Below are positions 33,271 through 44,121 of a stretch of 64,000 nt of DNA, piece after piece. The notes beneath the pieces are model-generated. The model was not told the origin of the DNA, searched no databases, and was given only the letters and a program-made list of their open reading frames with translations. How positions within the stretch are numbered: the stretch's first letter is position 1; every line of letters starts with the position of its first letter. The stretch is from the NCBI GenBank assembly GCA_002205965.3, contig NADL03000137.1:62001-126000 (forward strand). Direction: 5' to 3'. The position numbers and the translations under genes were made by a program. Source of the DNA: Kappaphycus alvarezii (Eukaryota; Rhodophyta; Florideophyceae; Gigartinales; Solieriaceae).

Positions 33271-33720
33271 ATGGTCGGTCATATCCACGCCGCTAGTGCG
33301 TCGTGCGGGATAAGTCGTCACTGATGGGTAACACTAAGTAACATTCCTTACAGGACCGGCTCAATGCCAGCGAGCAGGCATGCCGCGTTAGAAATGACGG
33401 CCAAGGCAGCGTGCCTTTGGGTAAGCACTGCTCTAACCTTCCCATAGGTCTCATCGCTGGAACGGCCACGTTCCGCACGACATCGATTATCACCGCGTAC
33501 GCGTCTGGGTCCCAGCCTCCAAGGGTGAATATTGGGATAGGCACAAGCCTTCCCCCTAGCAGAGGTCGTGAGCAGGGGTTGATAACTACGCTTGGTGGAA
33601 ATTGCTGCGTTGAGGGAGATGAGCGGATTGAACGTACGCTCTCTCCTACAAGAACGGAATAAGTGAAGAAAATGAAACGAGTAGTGCGTACACCATCGTA
33701 TTGAGATCGCATGCCGCAAC
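33271..33720 (-). pseudogene. LINE C-terminal fragment
   Basis: On the minus strand: FNPLISLNAA, then a frameshifted counterpart of the GGW..DA motif (VPIPIFTLGGWDPDAYAVII, then VARNVAVPAM) and TYGKVRAVLTQRHAALAVIS, then NAACLLAG, as at the C-terminus of 4446-4919. It ends near the CGGCGTGGATATGACCGACC tail at about 33271. Two frames are needed, so it is dead. Confidence 0.7.
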
Positions 33721-33851
33721 CTTCACGTAGATGCTCACTACCATCATACAAGTTGACGAGGTATCAGCCAGATTATCTGTTACAGTAAATGGACCTCCCG
33801 CGTCCCCCTATTTTGAAATCGAAGCAAACTGTGCGGCACTGTAAATCCTTT

Positions 33852-35635
33852 TCAAAATCCCATGCCAACTATTATCCTTAATACATGTTCCTCCCATTTC
33901 GTTGCCCATTTTGCCGCGAAAGCCGTAAAATCCAAGACGCCGCCCTTACCAGGAATCCTTATAGCTCTATTCCACCTCGGACTGTTCACCCACATTTCTG
34001 TTTCCCTGCAATCACCTGCCAGAATATCCAAGCAATAATTCATCATCATCATGGCACCTCCCTTCCACAACACAATGTGTCCTCTGGTAGCACAATTTCC
34101 CCAACCATCACAGAGCACCCGTGCTCTCACATCCTCCTCATAAACTAAATCCCGTCGCTTGAAGTCTCGGAGCAGCCTGCTGTCTACACAGCCAGCTTCA
34201 TTCTCCCCTTGGTCTGCCCACTACACCCTTGGGCGTGGGTGAGGTATTCTCTCCTGACGTTTCGGGTGTGGTGAGGGCACTTCTTGCAGTTAAATTGCGC
34301 CAACATAAGCGGTACCTCGAATCGGAGCGAACAGAAACACAACTCTCTCCCTCATCACAGTCTCCATCGCTCGTGCAGGCCGAATCATCAATGCGAGGCC
34401 GAATGCAAAAACATGAGCCCCAACGATTGCAGTATATGCTGTCCTCACTGTTCTGTTGACAAATTCTGTCGTCCTTGCAACTGTCATCTGAGGTGCAGCG
34501 GTCCCCCGAAACTCCAGTAAATTCTGGAGAGAGTGGTTGTAGCCTGGTAACAAGGTGTTTAAAAGCACCCTCGCTATTGTTAACCACAGTTTTAGACATA
34601 CACACACCAATGAACGAGTCATGGCGTGAAAAAACACATGTGTTTCCCCATCTTGACACTCATGATCCTTGCGGCAATCCTTATCTTGAATGGGGAAACA
34701 GCGACATCCGCGGTCCCCACACTCGCGCGCGCTTCCGAAGCGGTCCACTCTGCATTCTCTCGGTCCCATACAATCTGTCGATGTTTTACATCGATCATAA
34801 CTCAATCCCATAGCCTCGGCTTCCTCCTTCTCCTTAGTTGCATTATTCTGGGCATGAAACTCGTGAAATCGTTCATCTGCTGCACCCAAACACGAGATAC
34901 GCAATGCAAGTCGTCAACCGCTGCTCCAGTATTAGCACATATTTCACCATATGGACATTCCCATGACACAACACAGGACAAAAAACCGCTACTCGGAATG
35001 CAAATGCAATCGTTCTGACCCTGACACATTTTCCTTCCCAATGTTTGACAAATCCGATTCCCCGCACAGTGAGCGTTGTCTTGACAAGTGTCCCATGTCA
35101 AGGCTGTACCATTACCTATAGCGCTGTAAGTTTCCAAAGGACGGATGAAGTGGGACCGCTTAGTTATTAGAGAACGGCGGAAGGCAGCCCTGGAGAGGCA
35201 AAAAGTGTAGCCATCGACCATTCTGATTGCAAAGAGTTCGCGAGAGTCGCATTCATCGTCGGAAGTACAGGTGGGATCGTACGTAGGGAGGCACACGCAA
35301 GAGTCTGAAGCATTTGACGGACACGTAGTGGAGGATGCATTAAATGATTGAGCACAGACGCGAAGTCCGCGTTGATGGCTATCGCAATGTTCTTGTGCTG
35401 TGCAGTTGTCGAGGGTGACTCCGGGCCGTATGATATACGGCCCGTCGGAAGAGCTACGGGAGCCGGTAGAAGGGAGGTAGTTGAGGGAGGGAATGAGCGA
35501 CGAATGGAGGAAAAGGAAGTTGTTGTTGGGCGAGGAATCGGAATGAAGTAGGAAGAATATTGGAACCAGTTGGAGAGAGAGAAGAAGAATGACGCCGAGA
35601 CATCGGTAAAGTGACGGGGAGACGCGAAAAAGCAT
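33852..35635 (-). pseudogene. Broken copy of the cysteine-module secreted protein
   Basis: Minus strand. The first frame (35635-34802, 277 codons) has a hydrophobic N-terminus (LGVILLLSLQLVPIFFLL) and two cysteine modules starting GVTLDNC and ALTWDTC. The third module (GLSYDRC) and the fourth (GVSGDRC) lie in two other frames (34904-34290 and 34659-34198). The C-terminal domain (about 34200-33852: GCVDSRLLRDF, NCATRGHIVLWKGGAMMMM, WVNSPRW) is in yet another register. Module number and order match the 686-residue protein at 51787-53847. Module 1 has lost its ninth cysteine (DSRELF where the others have GEIC or similar). At least three frameshifts argue for a pseudogene; sequencing indels or unusual introns are less likely but not excluded. 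Confidence 0.8.
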
Positions 35636-35789
35636 AGGTCGTGGGTACTGGGGGAATTGAGGAATATGGCGAAGACGTTGATAGCGGCTAAAAGCGAGGG
35701 CTGGGGAGGTTTAGGACAATAGATTGGGCCCGCGAGGAGCCCGACGATGTAGTCGCTGGCAGGTAATCAGGTTGTGAAAAGGTGTATAT

Positions 35790-35860
35790 GTACAGTTCAG
35801 TATACTGTACAGTATGGTATTTGACACTTTTTTTCATGTGCCATACTGTACAGTATGTAT
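35790..35860. repeat. Palindromic ATACTGTACAGTAT pair
   Basis: The 14-bp palindrome ATACTGTACAGTAT occurs in two copies, extended to a 16-bp inverted repeat (35802-35817 and 35841-35856) with a 23-bp spacer. It lies upstream of the start of the broken cysteine-module gene. Confidence 0.8.
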
Positions 35861-36059
35861 CAAGTAAACCAAAAAACCCATAAAATGTTACGTAACCCAG
35901 CTCAACAATAAAACCCCCCGTGCCTTCCATTAAGTGATACAGCAGCAATGCAGCCTACATACTGTACAGTACTTTAGTATAACAGGTGTCCGCTGCAGGA
36001 TCCGACTGTATTGCTAGCTAAGAGCTAACAGGATGTTCCACGTCGTCTGTAGTTTTCCA

Positions 36060-36410
36060 CGGGGGAATTTTGGCGGTAATTTATTATTTGGAAAGGGGGG
36101 AATGTGGGGTGATTTAATATTTGAAAGTTATGGTCGGTTGTGGCCCGTAATATTCTACAGTACTGTAGTACCTCTTAAATTTCCCTAAAAAACCGGCTCA
36201 AGGCCGCCCAGCACACGTGCTGCGTGGGACATTACGTCCGCGGCACAAATTTACTGGGTTCCAACCCAAATATCTACCACAGTAAATTAACCCCCCATTT
36301 TCCCCTTCGGCCTCCATCGCCATTATTTGGAAAGGGGGGAAAATCGGGTTTTGTTTTACTGCGAGTAATGGAACGGTTGGGAGTCCTCTGTATTTGGAAA
36401 GTAATGTCAT
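36060..36410. repeat. Cluster of LINE 3'-terminal pieces
   Basis: GGGGGGAATGTGGGGTGATT at about 36096 (minus-type tail running into TATGGTCGGTTGTGG), the A-type 3' UTR in plus orientation at 36241-36300 (CAAATTTACTGGGTTCCAAC, then CAGTAAATTAACCCCCCATT), and GAAAGGGGGGAAAATCGGGT at 36330. No coding part is attached to any of them. Confidence 0.65.
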
Positions 36411-36518
36411 TTCTTAAAGTGAGGCCACATGTTGCATTAGGGATTGACCTGAGTGGGTAGTCATACAGTAGTAACTGTACTTGAGAATGATCTTTACTCA
36501 TAAAAACATTTACATAAA

Positions 36519-36752
36519 ATGGCATTGCTTATCTTTGCAAATCTTGAAAATGAATTCGGATCAGGCGTCCAATACCATTGTCTGCGTATGCTGAAAAGGA
36601 TTGGTGCTTTGCCTCAGGCCGCCCCTTTCAAACCTTTAGTGAAATTTGAGCATTCACATTGCTGCATTCCACTGTTCCGCAATGACTTCTCCAATGCTGT
36701 TACTGTTAGTCAAGAAGAAAGAAAGAAGTTTAATGCATTCATTATCTACTGA
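36519..36752 (+). pseudogene. Short ORF sharing its C-terminus with two other loci
   Basis: 77 codons from ATG, ending QEERKKFNAFIIY. The same DNA (GAAAGAAGTTTAATGCATTC) occurs at 3431 inside a LINE tail and at 50893 downstream of the first cysteine-module gene. It is probably the 3' end of an unidentified mobile ORF rather than a host gene. No domain seen. Confidence 0.35.
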
Positions 36753-38690
36753 GGACTGCGCACGTCCTAACTATACGGTTAAGATCTAACCGGATGTACC
36801 TCGTCATACCCTGGGTGACCTAGTCGATTCGACTCAAGTCAAATACAGATTAGTAGGTTTAAGCTATCAAATACTGTACGTGGGTGACATAGCCACCCAC
36901 ACTATATAAGTCAAGTAGTGTAATAATGCAATTCCCCTTTAGGCTCCCCTTATAGGTAGCGCTTCCTCTGTTAGCTCCATCCCGTTGGGGCGAATTCTGC
37001 TTCCTATCGTAGTATCCCTTGTTTTCATACTTGGCTGGGTAGCAAAACGTTCGAAACTACACTGTTTCACGGACCTTCGGTCTCCTACGGACCTCGGCCT
37101 ACTATCTTTAGTCAATGTAGTTCTACCTATGCTAGTCTACCTAGAGTAAAATAAATACCGGGGTTCAGCCGAGTAGTGGCCTGAACCAGCCATCGGTTCA
37201 CAAAGTTTCATCAAATCGGTCAACTCAAAGCAAACGCGCTCTGTTATCCCGACAGTTACCCCCTATCTGTGGTGTCGCAGTCTCGGAAAATAATCTTCCT
37301 ACACCTCGAATCAATAATGCACCCTAAAAATTCCCGCTATGTGGGTTATGAGCTTAAATCTTAAATAAAGGTACAAGTTCCCCCCTTACCAAATATCTGC
37401 ATTTGCAGTTAATGAACCCATTGGCCCCGCTTTTGATTACAAAACAGTACAGTACACTACAGTACACTCCCCGAAATAATGTTACGATCAAGCCTTGAAT
37501 ATGAGCCTCAGTGCCAACGGAACACTACAGGACGAGGATGTTATTCGAGAGCCAATAGAAAATAAGTGACCACCAAAAATATGCTCTTGTCTTCCATCTA
37601 TGCCACATGATTATCCATTTTCATGGTCCTGTTATTATTTCGCACGAAACATTCTTAGGACCTGTTGTTCAGAAATATGTCGGCAGCATTACAATGCTCT
37701 CTGGATCCAAATTTGGGGCACAAAAGTTCTGTTTCGCTACAGTACCTACTGTACTCCCGATTACACAAAAAGAAATCGCCAATTTTGGTACTGTAGTCGC
37801 AAGTTTTAAATGAAAACATTTTCTTGCAGTACTGCACTGTTAATGGAGATTTGAAAACTCGGATTGTCTACACAAGCCCCTGTCTGAGGCTCCGGCCTAC
37901 TCACCGGGAGACACAAAGGATGTAAGGGTCAACAAGCCATTACCTGGTGTGTGCGTAAACCAATACACCCGTTATAACGACAAAAGTTTGTCTGTGCTGC
38001 AAGTTATTCCAATACGGCAGAGGGTCAAAATATATATTTTGTTTGGCTGTCTCTCCGACTGCAAGTGGTTTGTAACAATTTCTTTTGCCTTGATCCTTCG
38101 TGATATAGCCCAGTGCCGAAAAAGACTTCCAGGGACCAACCCTCGCGTATCAAATTCAGTCAACGACGCTATATGCCGGGAAAAGGACGAGTGGCCAAGT
38201 TTGATACGGCAACTGAAGAATCGGGTGTGTCGCAAGTGCCCCAGCTCGAGCATTAAGCTTCGCAGAGAGGATCGTAGCAGAAGGAGAAGAATATTGAAGG
38301 AGCAGCATCACAGGTCCCTTGGATAGAAGACTGGTAACCCGAGAAGTTTCGTCGCGAAAACTCCCACCGTAACCCATCGATGCCGACCCTTACCAGGCCG
38401 GTCGGAGGGAAGACAAAAATATTTAATTTTAGACAAAAAGAACAGACAACGACGATTGGAATCTATTGGCTTCGTACTCATGCAAATAACTGAGTCCTAA
38501 CGACAGTGCGCCTATTTTCTCGTTGGGATAAAATTTTCATTTATCAAGGAAAATAGTTGCATTAAAAGAATCAAAGTTTCACAAAAAAGTGAACCCTTTC
38601 GAGTTTATTCTTTTACCAGACTCCACAGGACCAACTCTGAAAACTAACTTTAGACCCGAGCTCACAGTACTATACAACATAGAATTGGTT
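36753..38690. other. No recognisable gene; possible LTR-like patch
   Basis: A TATATAAG box at about 36903 within a TGTACGTGGGTGACATAGCC context looks LTR-like, but no partner was found. Frames at 37607 and 37949 have no recognised motif. A run of TACAGTACAC units occurs at about 37445-37466. Confidence 0.35.
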
Positions 38691-38701
38691 TGCATCTTTA
38701 T

Positions 38702-38964
38702 TCAATACGCTAGGGAGCAAACTGCGGCCAAATAAACCCCGCAAAAATAGCCAGCAATAGACCGAGAAAACCAATTGAAAGAACAACAACAAGGGGCGAT
38801 TCTTGTTTCACGAAATGACTCCCCAAGAATGCTTAGATCACAGAGCGCTCCAAAAAGGCTGCGCAAAACTTTTTTTGTCTTAAAAATTCCAAAAGGGAAA
38901 AAAGCGATCCCTCCAATAATAATAAAGTACGCAAACTGGGCACTTTTAGGCATGCCTCAACACG
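38702..38964 (-). CDS. Possible small two-segment membrane protein, frameshifted
   Basis: On the minus strand an ATG-started frame (83 codons, start 38950) opens with MPKSAQFAYFIIIGGIAFFP, a membrane-like segment. Partway through, a neighbouring frame reads HFVKQESPLVVVLSIGFLGL, then LLAIFAGFIWPQF and a TAG at about 38708-38710, a second clear membrane segment. AATAAA follows within about 15 bases of the stop. Two hydrophobic segments on one strand, a short basic loop and a poly(A) signal suggest a real gene of about 80 residues with one indel between them. The KQ/KEP.LVV... stretch faintly recalls the complex I NDUFA3/B9 subunit, but this is weak. Confidence 0.35.
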
Positions 38965-39099
38965 TAACTACACTTCCCGCGAACTAAAAACGAATCTGAA
39001 CTTGTCAATTTCAGTACTATTAGTACAGCAGATACTGTCGGGAAGTGGTCACATGATCTACAAAAAAAGGAAATCTGTCCCCACTATGGCAGCTGAACT

Positions 39100-39225
39100 G
39101 GTATTGGTCCAACAGTTAACTCCATTTCGGTTCTACAGTATTCACTAGTATCGCGAAGTAGTATAAATGTTGATAGTCTGCCGCTTCAGTAAAGAGAACG
39201 ACATCACCTGAATTGAACCTAAGAG
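39100..39225 (+). repeat. 5'-truncated LTR of copia element 3
   Basis: Matches 43572-43697. TAGTATAAATG may be the promoter TATA region. The sequence left of 39100 does not match the corresponding part of the 3' LTR, so no target duplication can be checked. Confidence 0.85.
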
Positions 39226-39344
39226 TTTATGGGCCCAGAGTAGAACGCAACTCTCTATAATTCTCCCCAGCTCCCCGAACTCGGACTGACCTCTGTCTTT
39301 ACCACTCTCATCGTGAACATGACACGATGAGGTGAGGCGGAAAA

Positions 39345-40220
39345 GTGCGAATTCGCCCGCTTGAAGCAAAGACCGACTATTGTCTTTGGCGCATTCGCGT
39401 CAAGGCCGCCATGAGTGCCAAGGGACTCGAAGATGCGCTATCCGATAAGGCAGTGGATGATGATCAAAAGACCTTCATGGAACACCAACAGCAAGCGAGT
39501 AACATTATCTTCGCTTCATTTAGTTACCAAGCCTTGAGGGTTTTCAGAGCCGTTATCGGGAAACCCAAAGGCATGTTTGAGAAGCTGGACAAGCGGTATG
39601 ACTCGAAGTTCACCGCGACCAAGATTTCCAAGATGTACGAACTGGTTTCAATGAAGTACTGTAGCCTCCATTAGGACCTTGGTGGACAAATTGACCGATT
39701 GGAGGGATTGTTGAAGCGGCTTACCAGTATGGGAACTGTACTGCAGGACTCTCTGGCGATAGGGATCCTCGTTGCATCTATCGAGGAACCATCGCGACAG
39801 TCCGTGACGGCAGCAATCAAGACTCTCTCCGAAGAACGGATTCAGTGGGAGGATGTCTCCGCACGTCTCCTGGAGGCAAGGAGGCTGCTAATGACTGACG
39901 ACGGAACCAGCAATCGCGCAACAGCAGCCAGCTTGGCCAGCTCGATTTTTGGCAAGGTTAATTACCGTACGGAACAGTGCTTCCTCAACTCCTTGAATCC
40001 GAATAACCGTTTGAAACTTGCAGACGATGTTACAAGCCACAACATAATTGGCGGTAACAGACCTAACGGAAACAGAAAGGGATACCGCAACGGAAAGAAG
40101 TCAAGTGCAAGGGCTGCTGTAGCGAAGACGGATGTGAAACCAGATCTGATGATGCTGGACAGCTGCTGCATGTCACACATGACACCGCATGGAGATAAGG
40201 TTCACTACAAAACGGGGTAG
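39345..40220 (+). pseudogene. Copia element 3 Gag and protease box
   Basis: Two frames (39345-39674; 39699-40220). The first has DYCLWRIRVKAAMSAKGLED and MFEKLDKRYDSKFTATKISK, the W..W.......L...L and LD..Y patterns of copia Gag (UBN2/DUF4219-like). The second has helical SVTAAIKTLSEERIQWEDVS, basic GNRKGYRNGKKSS and, near the end, MLDSCCMSHMTPHG, the protease active-site position with D-S-C-C where D-S-G-A is expected. One stop separates the frames. Confidence 0.7.
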
Positions 40221-40222
40221 GC

Positions 40223-41725
40223 GTGAGCATGAGGCTCACTGACGATTCTTCCGTTACGGAGAATGTGAAGGGCACCCGAATTGTGATGTCGGAAACCGGT
40301 GACGGAGAACAAGAGGTCCGCCTTTCAGAAACCCTTATGAGTCCCAACATGGCTATGAGTCTACTTTCCGTTCTGGTAATGGGGCGCAAACAAATTGGGG
40401 TACTCTCTATGCCCGGAAAGGCCGTATTCATTGACCTTTCGGATGGCATTGCCATACTCGGATTTGGTGAAAAGGGCCGAGGCGGATTATTCTACATACC
40501 GGATTGGATTTCTTGCGGTACGCGGAGCATCTCCAAGACGGACAAAATTGTTACAGCCATGGTCTCCATCGCTAGAGATGGAGACCATATAAACTATAAT
40601 GAGTGCTCGATGAAGACTGCAGTGGCTGAGGACCCTTCCACGCCAGGGGGCGCAGTGGATAACCGAAACGGGAATGATGCGCAATGTAAGAAGAAGACCC
40701 GCGACACCGAAAGGAATAAGTAAATTGCCAAACTGTGGCATCTGCGACTCGGTCACGCCACCCCTATCAAGGCGATGAAGAAGGCAATCCAAAACGGTCA
40801 GCTCCCTCATATCAAGTGCAGCTCTAAAAGTTGTGGAGCTTGCACTATTGGGAAGTTCAAACGTCGGTTCGATGGCTCCCTGACTAGTGAAGACCGTCCT
40901 GCACTGCATTGTGATACCAAAGGCAAGATTGAGACCGAATCGGTTGGAAAGCACAAATACTTCCTCACCATCGTGGATGAGTGCACAAGGCACACCGCAA
41001 CTATTCCGCTCCGGTCTAAGGATGATGCTTCGGATGAGCTACTACAGTTCGTTCGCTTCTTTGAACAACGGTCAGGCCGAATGGTTCGCGAAAATCATAC
41101 CGATGGCGGAACTGAATTCATGCCTGTCTTACACCGACTCGGAAAGGACGGGGGGATTTCATCTTTTACTAAAGTGCATACAACCCAGTCTAACAGTTTG
41201 GCCTAACGGTCTCATCAGGCCACCCTCTCGTTGGCAAGGACCTGTTTGTCCGAAGCCAAAATTCCGATCCGGTATTTGAACTATGCAGTACAGCATGTGA
41301 CTGACTGCAAGAACTATGTTCCCCACACCGTTATGGGAAAGGTTCCCTACTGTGCTCCCTTTGGTAATTCACCAAGGGCACTGGGGCACATCCGCCCTTT
41401 CGGCTCACGCATCTTTTATCAACTAACGACCAAGATGGCTACTTTTGATCAGCGTGTCCGTTCCGGATTATTTCTCCTACGTGAGAGGGGATTATTTTAT
41501 CAAGTGCTGACCGATACGGGAATTGTGCACACAAAGCACACCAGGTCTGATGAAATCAGGTTTCCTGGAATCTCCGAAGTCTGTCAAGCAGTTCCCGGTG
41601 ATGAAAAGGACGACTCCCTACTGTTGAACGTACCGATTGTTGTAACAGTACCACTAATGATACTGATTCAGATACTAAATCGTAGGATGAAGGCCAAGGT
41701 ACCAACGTGGACCTTGAGGCCTTGA
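40223..41725 (+). pseudogene. Copia element 3 pre-integrase and integrase
   Basis: LWHLRLGHATPIKAMKKAIQ, then CSSKSCGACTIGKFKRRF, gives the HHCC zinc region (40735-40870). The core follows with LHCDTKGKIE (first aspartate), FLTIVDECTRHTATIPL and NHTDGGTEFM (second aspartate). From 41231 a shifted frame carries YAVQHVTDCKNYVPHTVMGK, then PYCAPFGNSP and HIRPFGSRIFYQL, the C-terminal integrase pattern. A 12-bp perfect inverted repeat sits at 40559-40588. Confidence 0.8.
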
Positions 41726-41873
41726 CTCATGTGCCGGCAAAGCCGAGCACATTTGGAGAGTCAACCGAGGATTCCGACGAAGAAGTCGAGAACCAAACCG
41801 AAACGGAACGCGAAGAAGCTACTGTACATGGAATTATAATCTACGACCGCGTCAACGGGTTGATTATAACTTC

Positions 41874-42697
41874 ATGGCACAGTCCGACTTCCTCCAGCAC
41901 ACGGATGAACCGAAGCTGAGAGCAGCACTGAAGTCAACCGATGCGGAAAAATGGAGGGATTCCATCAAGGAGGAGTTCAGCACTCTTGTCAAGAATGGAA
42001 CCTGGACCGATGCGGAAACTGTACCTTTTGGAGCCAGGGTCTTACCCTCCGGCATCATCCTCAAAATCAAGAGGGATGCTAAGGGAAGACCAGCACGGTA
42101 CAAGGCACGTCTAGTTGCCCGTGGCAACCTTCAATCCGATCCGGTTGACTACACGGAACTGTACGCCCTGTTGCGTGCATTGAATTGGTTCGCGTGCTAC
42201 TCTCCGTTGCGATTGCCAACAACTGGCAAGTGGACCAGCTGGACATCAAGGGTGCGTTCCTCCACGCAAACCTACCCGCATCGGAGAACATTTGGATTCG
42301 CATGCCAAATGTGGAAGGAATTGACTCCGCTAACGGTCAGACTGTGAAGCTGAACAAATCCCTTTATGGTCTGCGCCAAGCTCCCAAACTTTGGTATGAG
42401 CACTTCCAGAAGACTATCTCCGCTGTTGGATTTCGTAGATCGATGGCAAGCGACTGCTTGTTCATCAATGATCTACCAACCGGACGGGTGTATATCGTCA
42501 TGTACGTTGACGACCTCTTGGTATTTGGATCGAGTAAGACCGTTGCGACGTTAAGAAGACCCTCAGTGGACTGTTCACCGTTACGGATCTTGGAACTTGC
42601 CAGTACTTCCTTGGCATCAAGTTCGATTGGACCGCCAACGGACTGTTTATTTCCCAGAAGGCGTATGCCAAGCGTATCATCGACGCCGCTGGGATGA
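41874..42697 (+). pseudogene. Copia element 3 reverse transcriptase
   Basis: Frame 1 (41874 on): AEKWRDSIKEEFSTLVKNGT and LPSGIILKIKRDAKGRPARY, then KARLVARGNLQ. Frame 2 (42185 on): WQVDQLDIKGAFLHANLPAS (motif A), LNKSLYGLRQAPKLWYEHFQ and YIVMYVDDLLVFGSS (motif C, YVDD at 42503-42514). All catalytic residues are present, but the domain is split by a frameshift near 42150-42185. Confidence 0.85.
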
Positions 42698-42699
42698 AC

Positions 42700-43469
42700 T
42701 CTGCCAAACCGATGCGGACTCCTCTCCCTCTCGCGCATCCTCTGTACAAGGAGAAGGCTCCCTGACCGATGCGGACAAGCTCAAGATGCTAGAAAAACCG
42801 TATCGGGAGGTCCTTGGTGCGCTCCTGTATCTATCCACCAGGACCAGACCGGATATTGCCACTGCGGTGTCCATGCTTGGAAAGTATCAAGCTGATCCCG
42901 CTCCAGAACATTGGAAGTGCCTACAGCACGTAATCAGGTACCTCATCAAAACGACCGACTACGGAATTCTGCTACCATTCGGCCACGATTCTGCAAGCCT
43001 TTGCGCGTATAGTGATGCAGATTGGGCTAGAGATGAGTCTAAGAGACGCTCCCGTTCCGGTTTTGTTCTGTTCATCAACTCCACTCCGGTTATTTGGACG
43101 AGCAAATTGCAGATCTGCACGTCCTAATCCACCTCTGAAGCCGATTTCATAGCTCTATAGGCCTGTATACGGGAGGTAAATTGGATCAGGGAGCTTCTTT
43201 CCGAAATCGTTACTCCGCAAGAAGGTCCCATGAAAGTTTACCAGGAAAATATTGGAACTATTTCTTGGACGGAGGGCGTAGAAGGACTCCGAAAGGTCAA
43301 GCACATTGATATAAAATGCCAGAACGTTCGAGAAGCGGTATCGGATGGTCTGGTTGAGGTACTCTACACAGCGTCCCGGGAAAACCGTGCTGATCCGCTG
43401 ACAAAGATCCTTGGCCCTGAATTTTTTCTATATCCGACAGCGGCTCTTACTACTCCCGCCTCGGTCTAG
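42700..43469 (+). pseudogene. Copia element 3 RNase H
   Basis: YREVLGALLYLSTRTRPDIA, then AVSMLGKYQADPAPEHWKCL, CAYSDADWARDESKRRSRSG and a C-terminal frame (43230-43469) with HIDIKCQNVREAVSDGLVEV and ENRADPLTKILGPEFF. This is the classical copia RNase H order. A frameshift and a stop lie around 43127-43230. Confidence 0.8.
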
Positions 43470-43487
43470 CGACTTAGGGGGGCGTGG

Positions 43488-43697
43488 TGTGATGACCACA
43501 AATACAGTAAGTCACTATCCCAAATGCGAAATTTGCCAGCCCTCCTGGACGTGGATTTAATTCTCCGCTACGGTATTGGTCCAACAGTTAACTCCATTTC
43601 GGTTCCACAGTACTCACTAGTATCGCGAAGTAGTATAAATGATGATAATCTGCCGCTTCAGTAGAGACAAAGACATCACCCTCATTGAACCTAAGAG
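43488..43697 (+). repeat. 3' LTR of copia element 3
   Basis: Starts TGTGATGACCACAAATACAG directly after a purine-rich tract and ends near TTGAACCTAAGAG. Confidence 0.75.
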
Positions 43698-44051
43698 GAC
43701 TGCTTTCAAATCGGGGGTCCAGTGCAGGAACCGACTATGTCGCTAGCTAAGTGCTTACCAGGTGGTCGACGTCGGCCACGAGCACAAGCGTACGTGACAC
43801 GATAGCGTTAGCCAAAGACGACCAGATCATGTAACTAGTGTTTTGGTATGTTCTCGTTTTGATAACTCCAACAGATGTATGCAATTTCCGCGATGCGCTG
43901 GAAAAGATCCTCTATAAAGCGGATAGTAGAGGGGGAAGGCGAACCCAGGGAATAGAAAGCCAGCGGTTGGAAATCGAAGTTGGGAGCCTAAATTAGATGC
44001 AATGGCATCCAACATTAAACACTCAATGAAAAATTCACGCATCCATTACTG

Positions 44052-44121
44052 TAACGATGGCCTATGATGCATATCGTAGGTTGCATACCCAGAGATTGTG
44101 GGTTCAGTTCTCGCTGGGTCT
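44052..44121 (+). tRNA. tRNA-like sequence (pseudo-tRNA or SINE head)
   Basis: GTGGG-TTCAGTT-CTCGC at 44098-44114 folds as a five-pair T arm with a seven-base loop and a near-consensus B box. TTGCATA (44081-44087) could be an anticodon loop with GCA. The 5' acceptor strand does not pair with the 3' TGGGTCT, and the D arm is weak. More likely a relic than a working tRNA. Confidence 0.3.

Larger units (their letters stand above)
39100..43697 (+). mobile_element. Ty1/copia element 3, degraded
   Basis: Order: partial 5' LTR (39100-39225), primer site (39230-39240), Gag-like frames, protease box, pre-integrase zinc region, integrase, RT, RNase H, polypurine-like TTAGGGGGGCGTGGT (about 43475-43489) and 3' LTR (43488-43697). 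The two LTRs share TATTGGTCCAACAGTTAACT through TTGAACCTAAGAG; the first roughly 85 bases of the 5' LTR are missing. At least six frameshifts or stops break the coding region. Confidence 0.9.

Noticed and set aside
36870-37160. Possible solo LTR with a TATATAAG box
   Set aside because: No second copy in the window and no target duplication; composition alone is not enough.
40487-40993. 168-codon minus frame in copia element 3
   Set aside because: It is the shadow of the integrase zinc region and core on the plus strand, which carries recognisable motifs.
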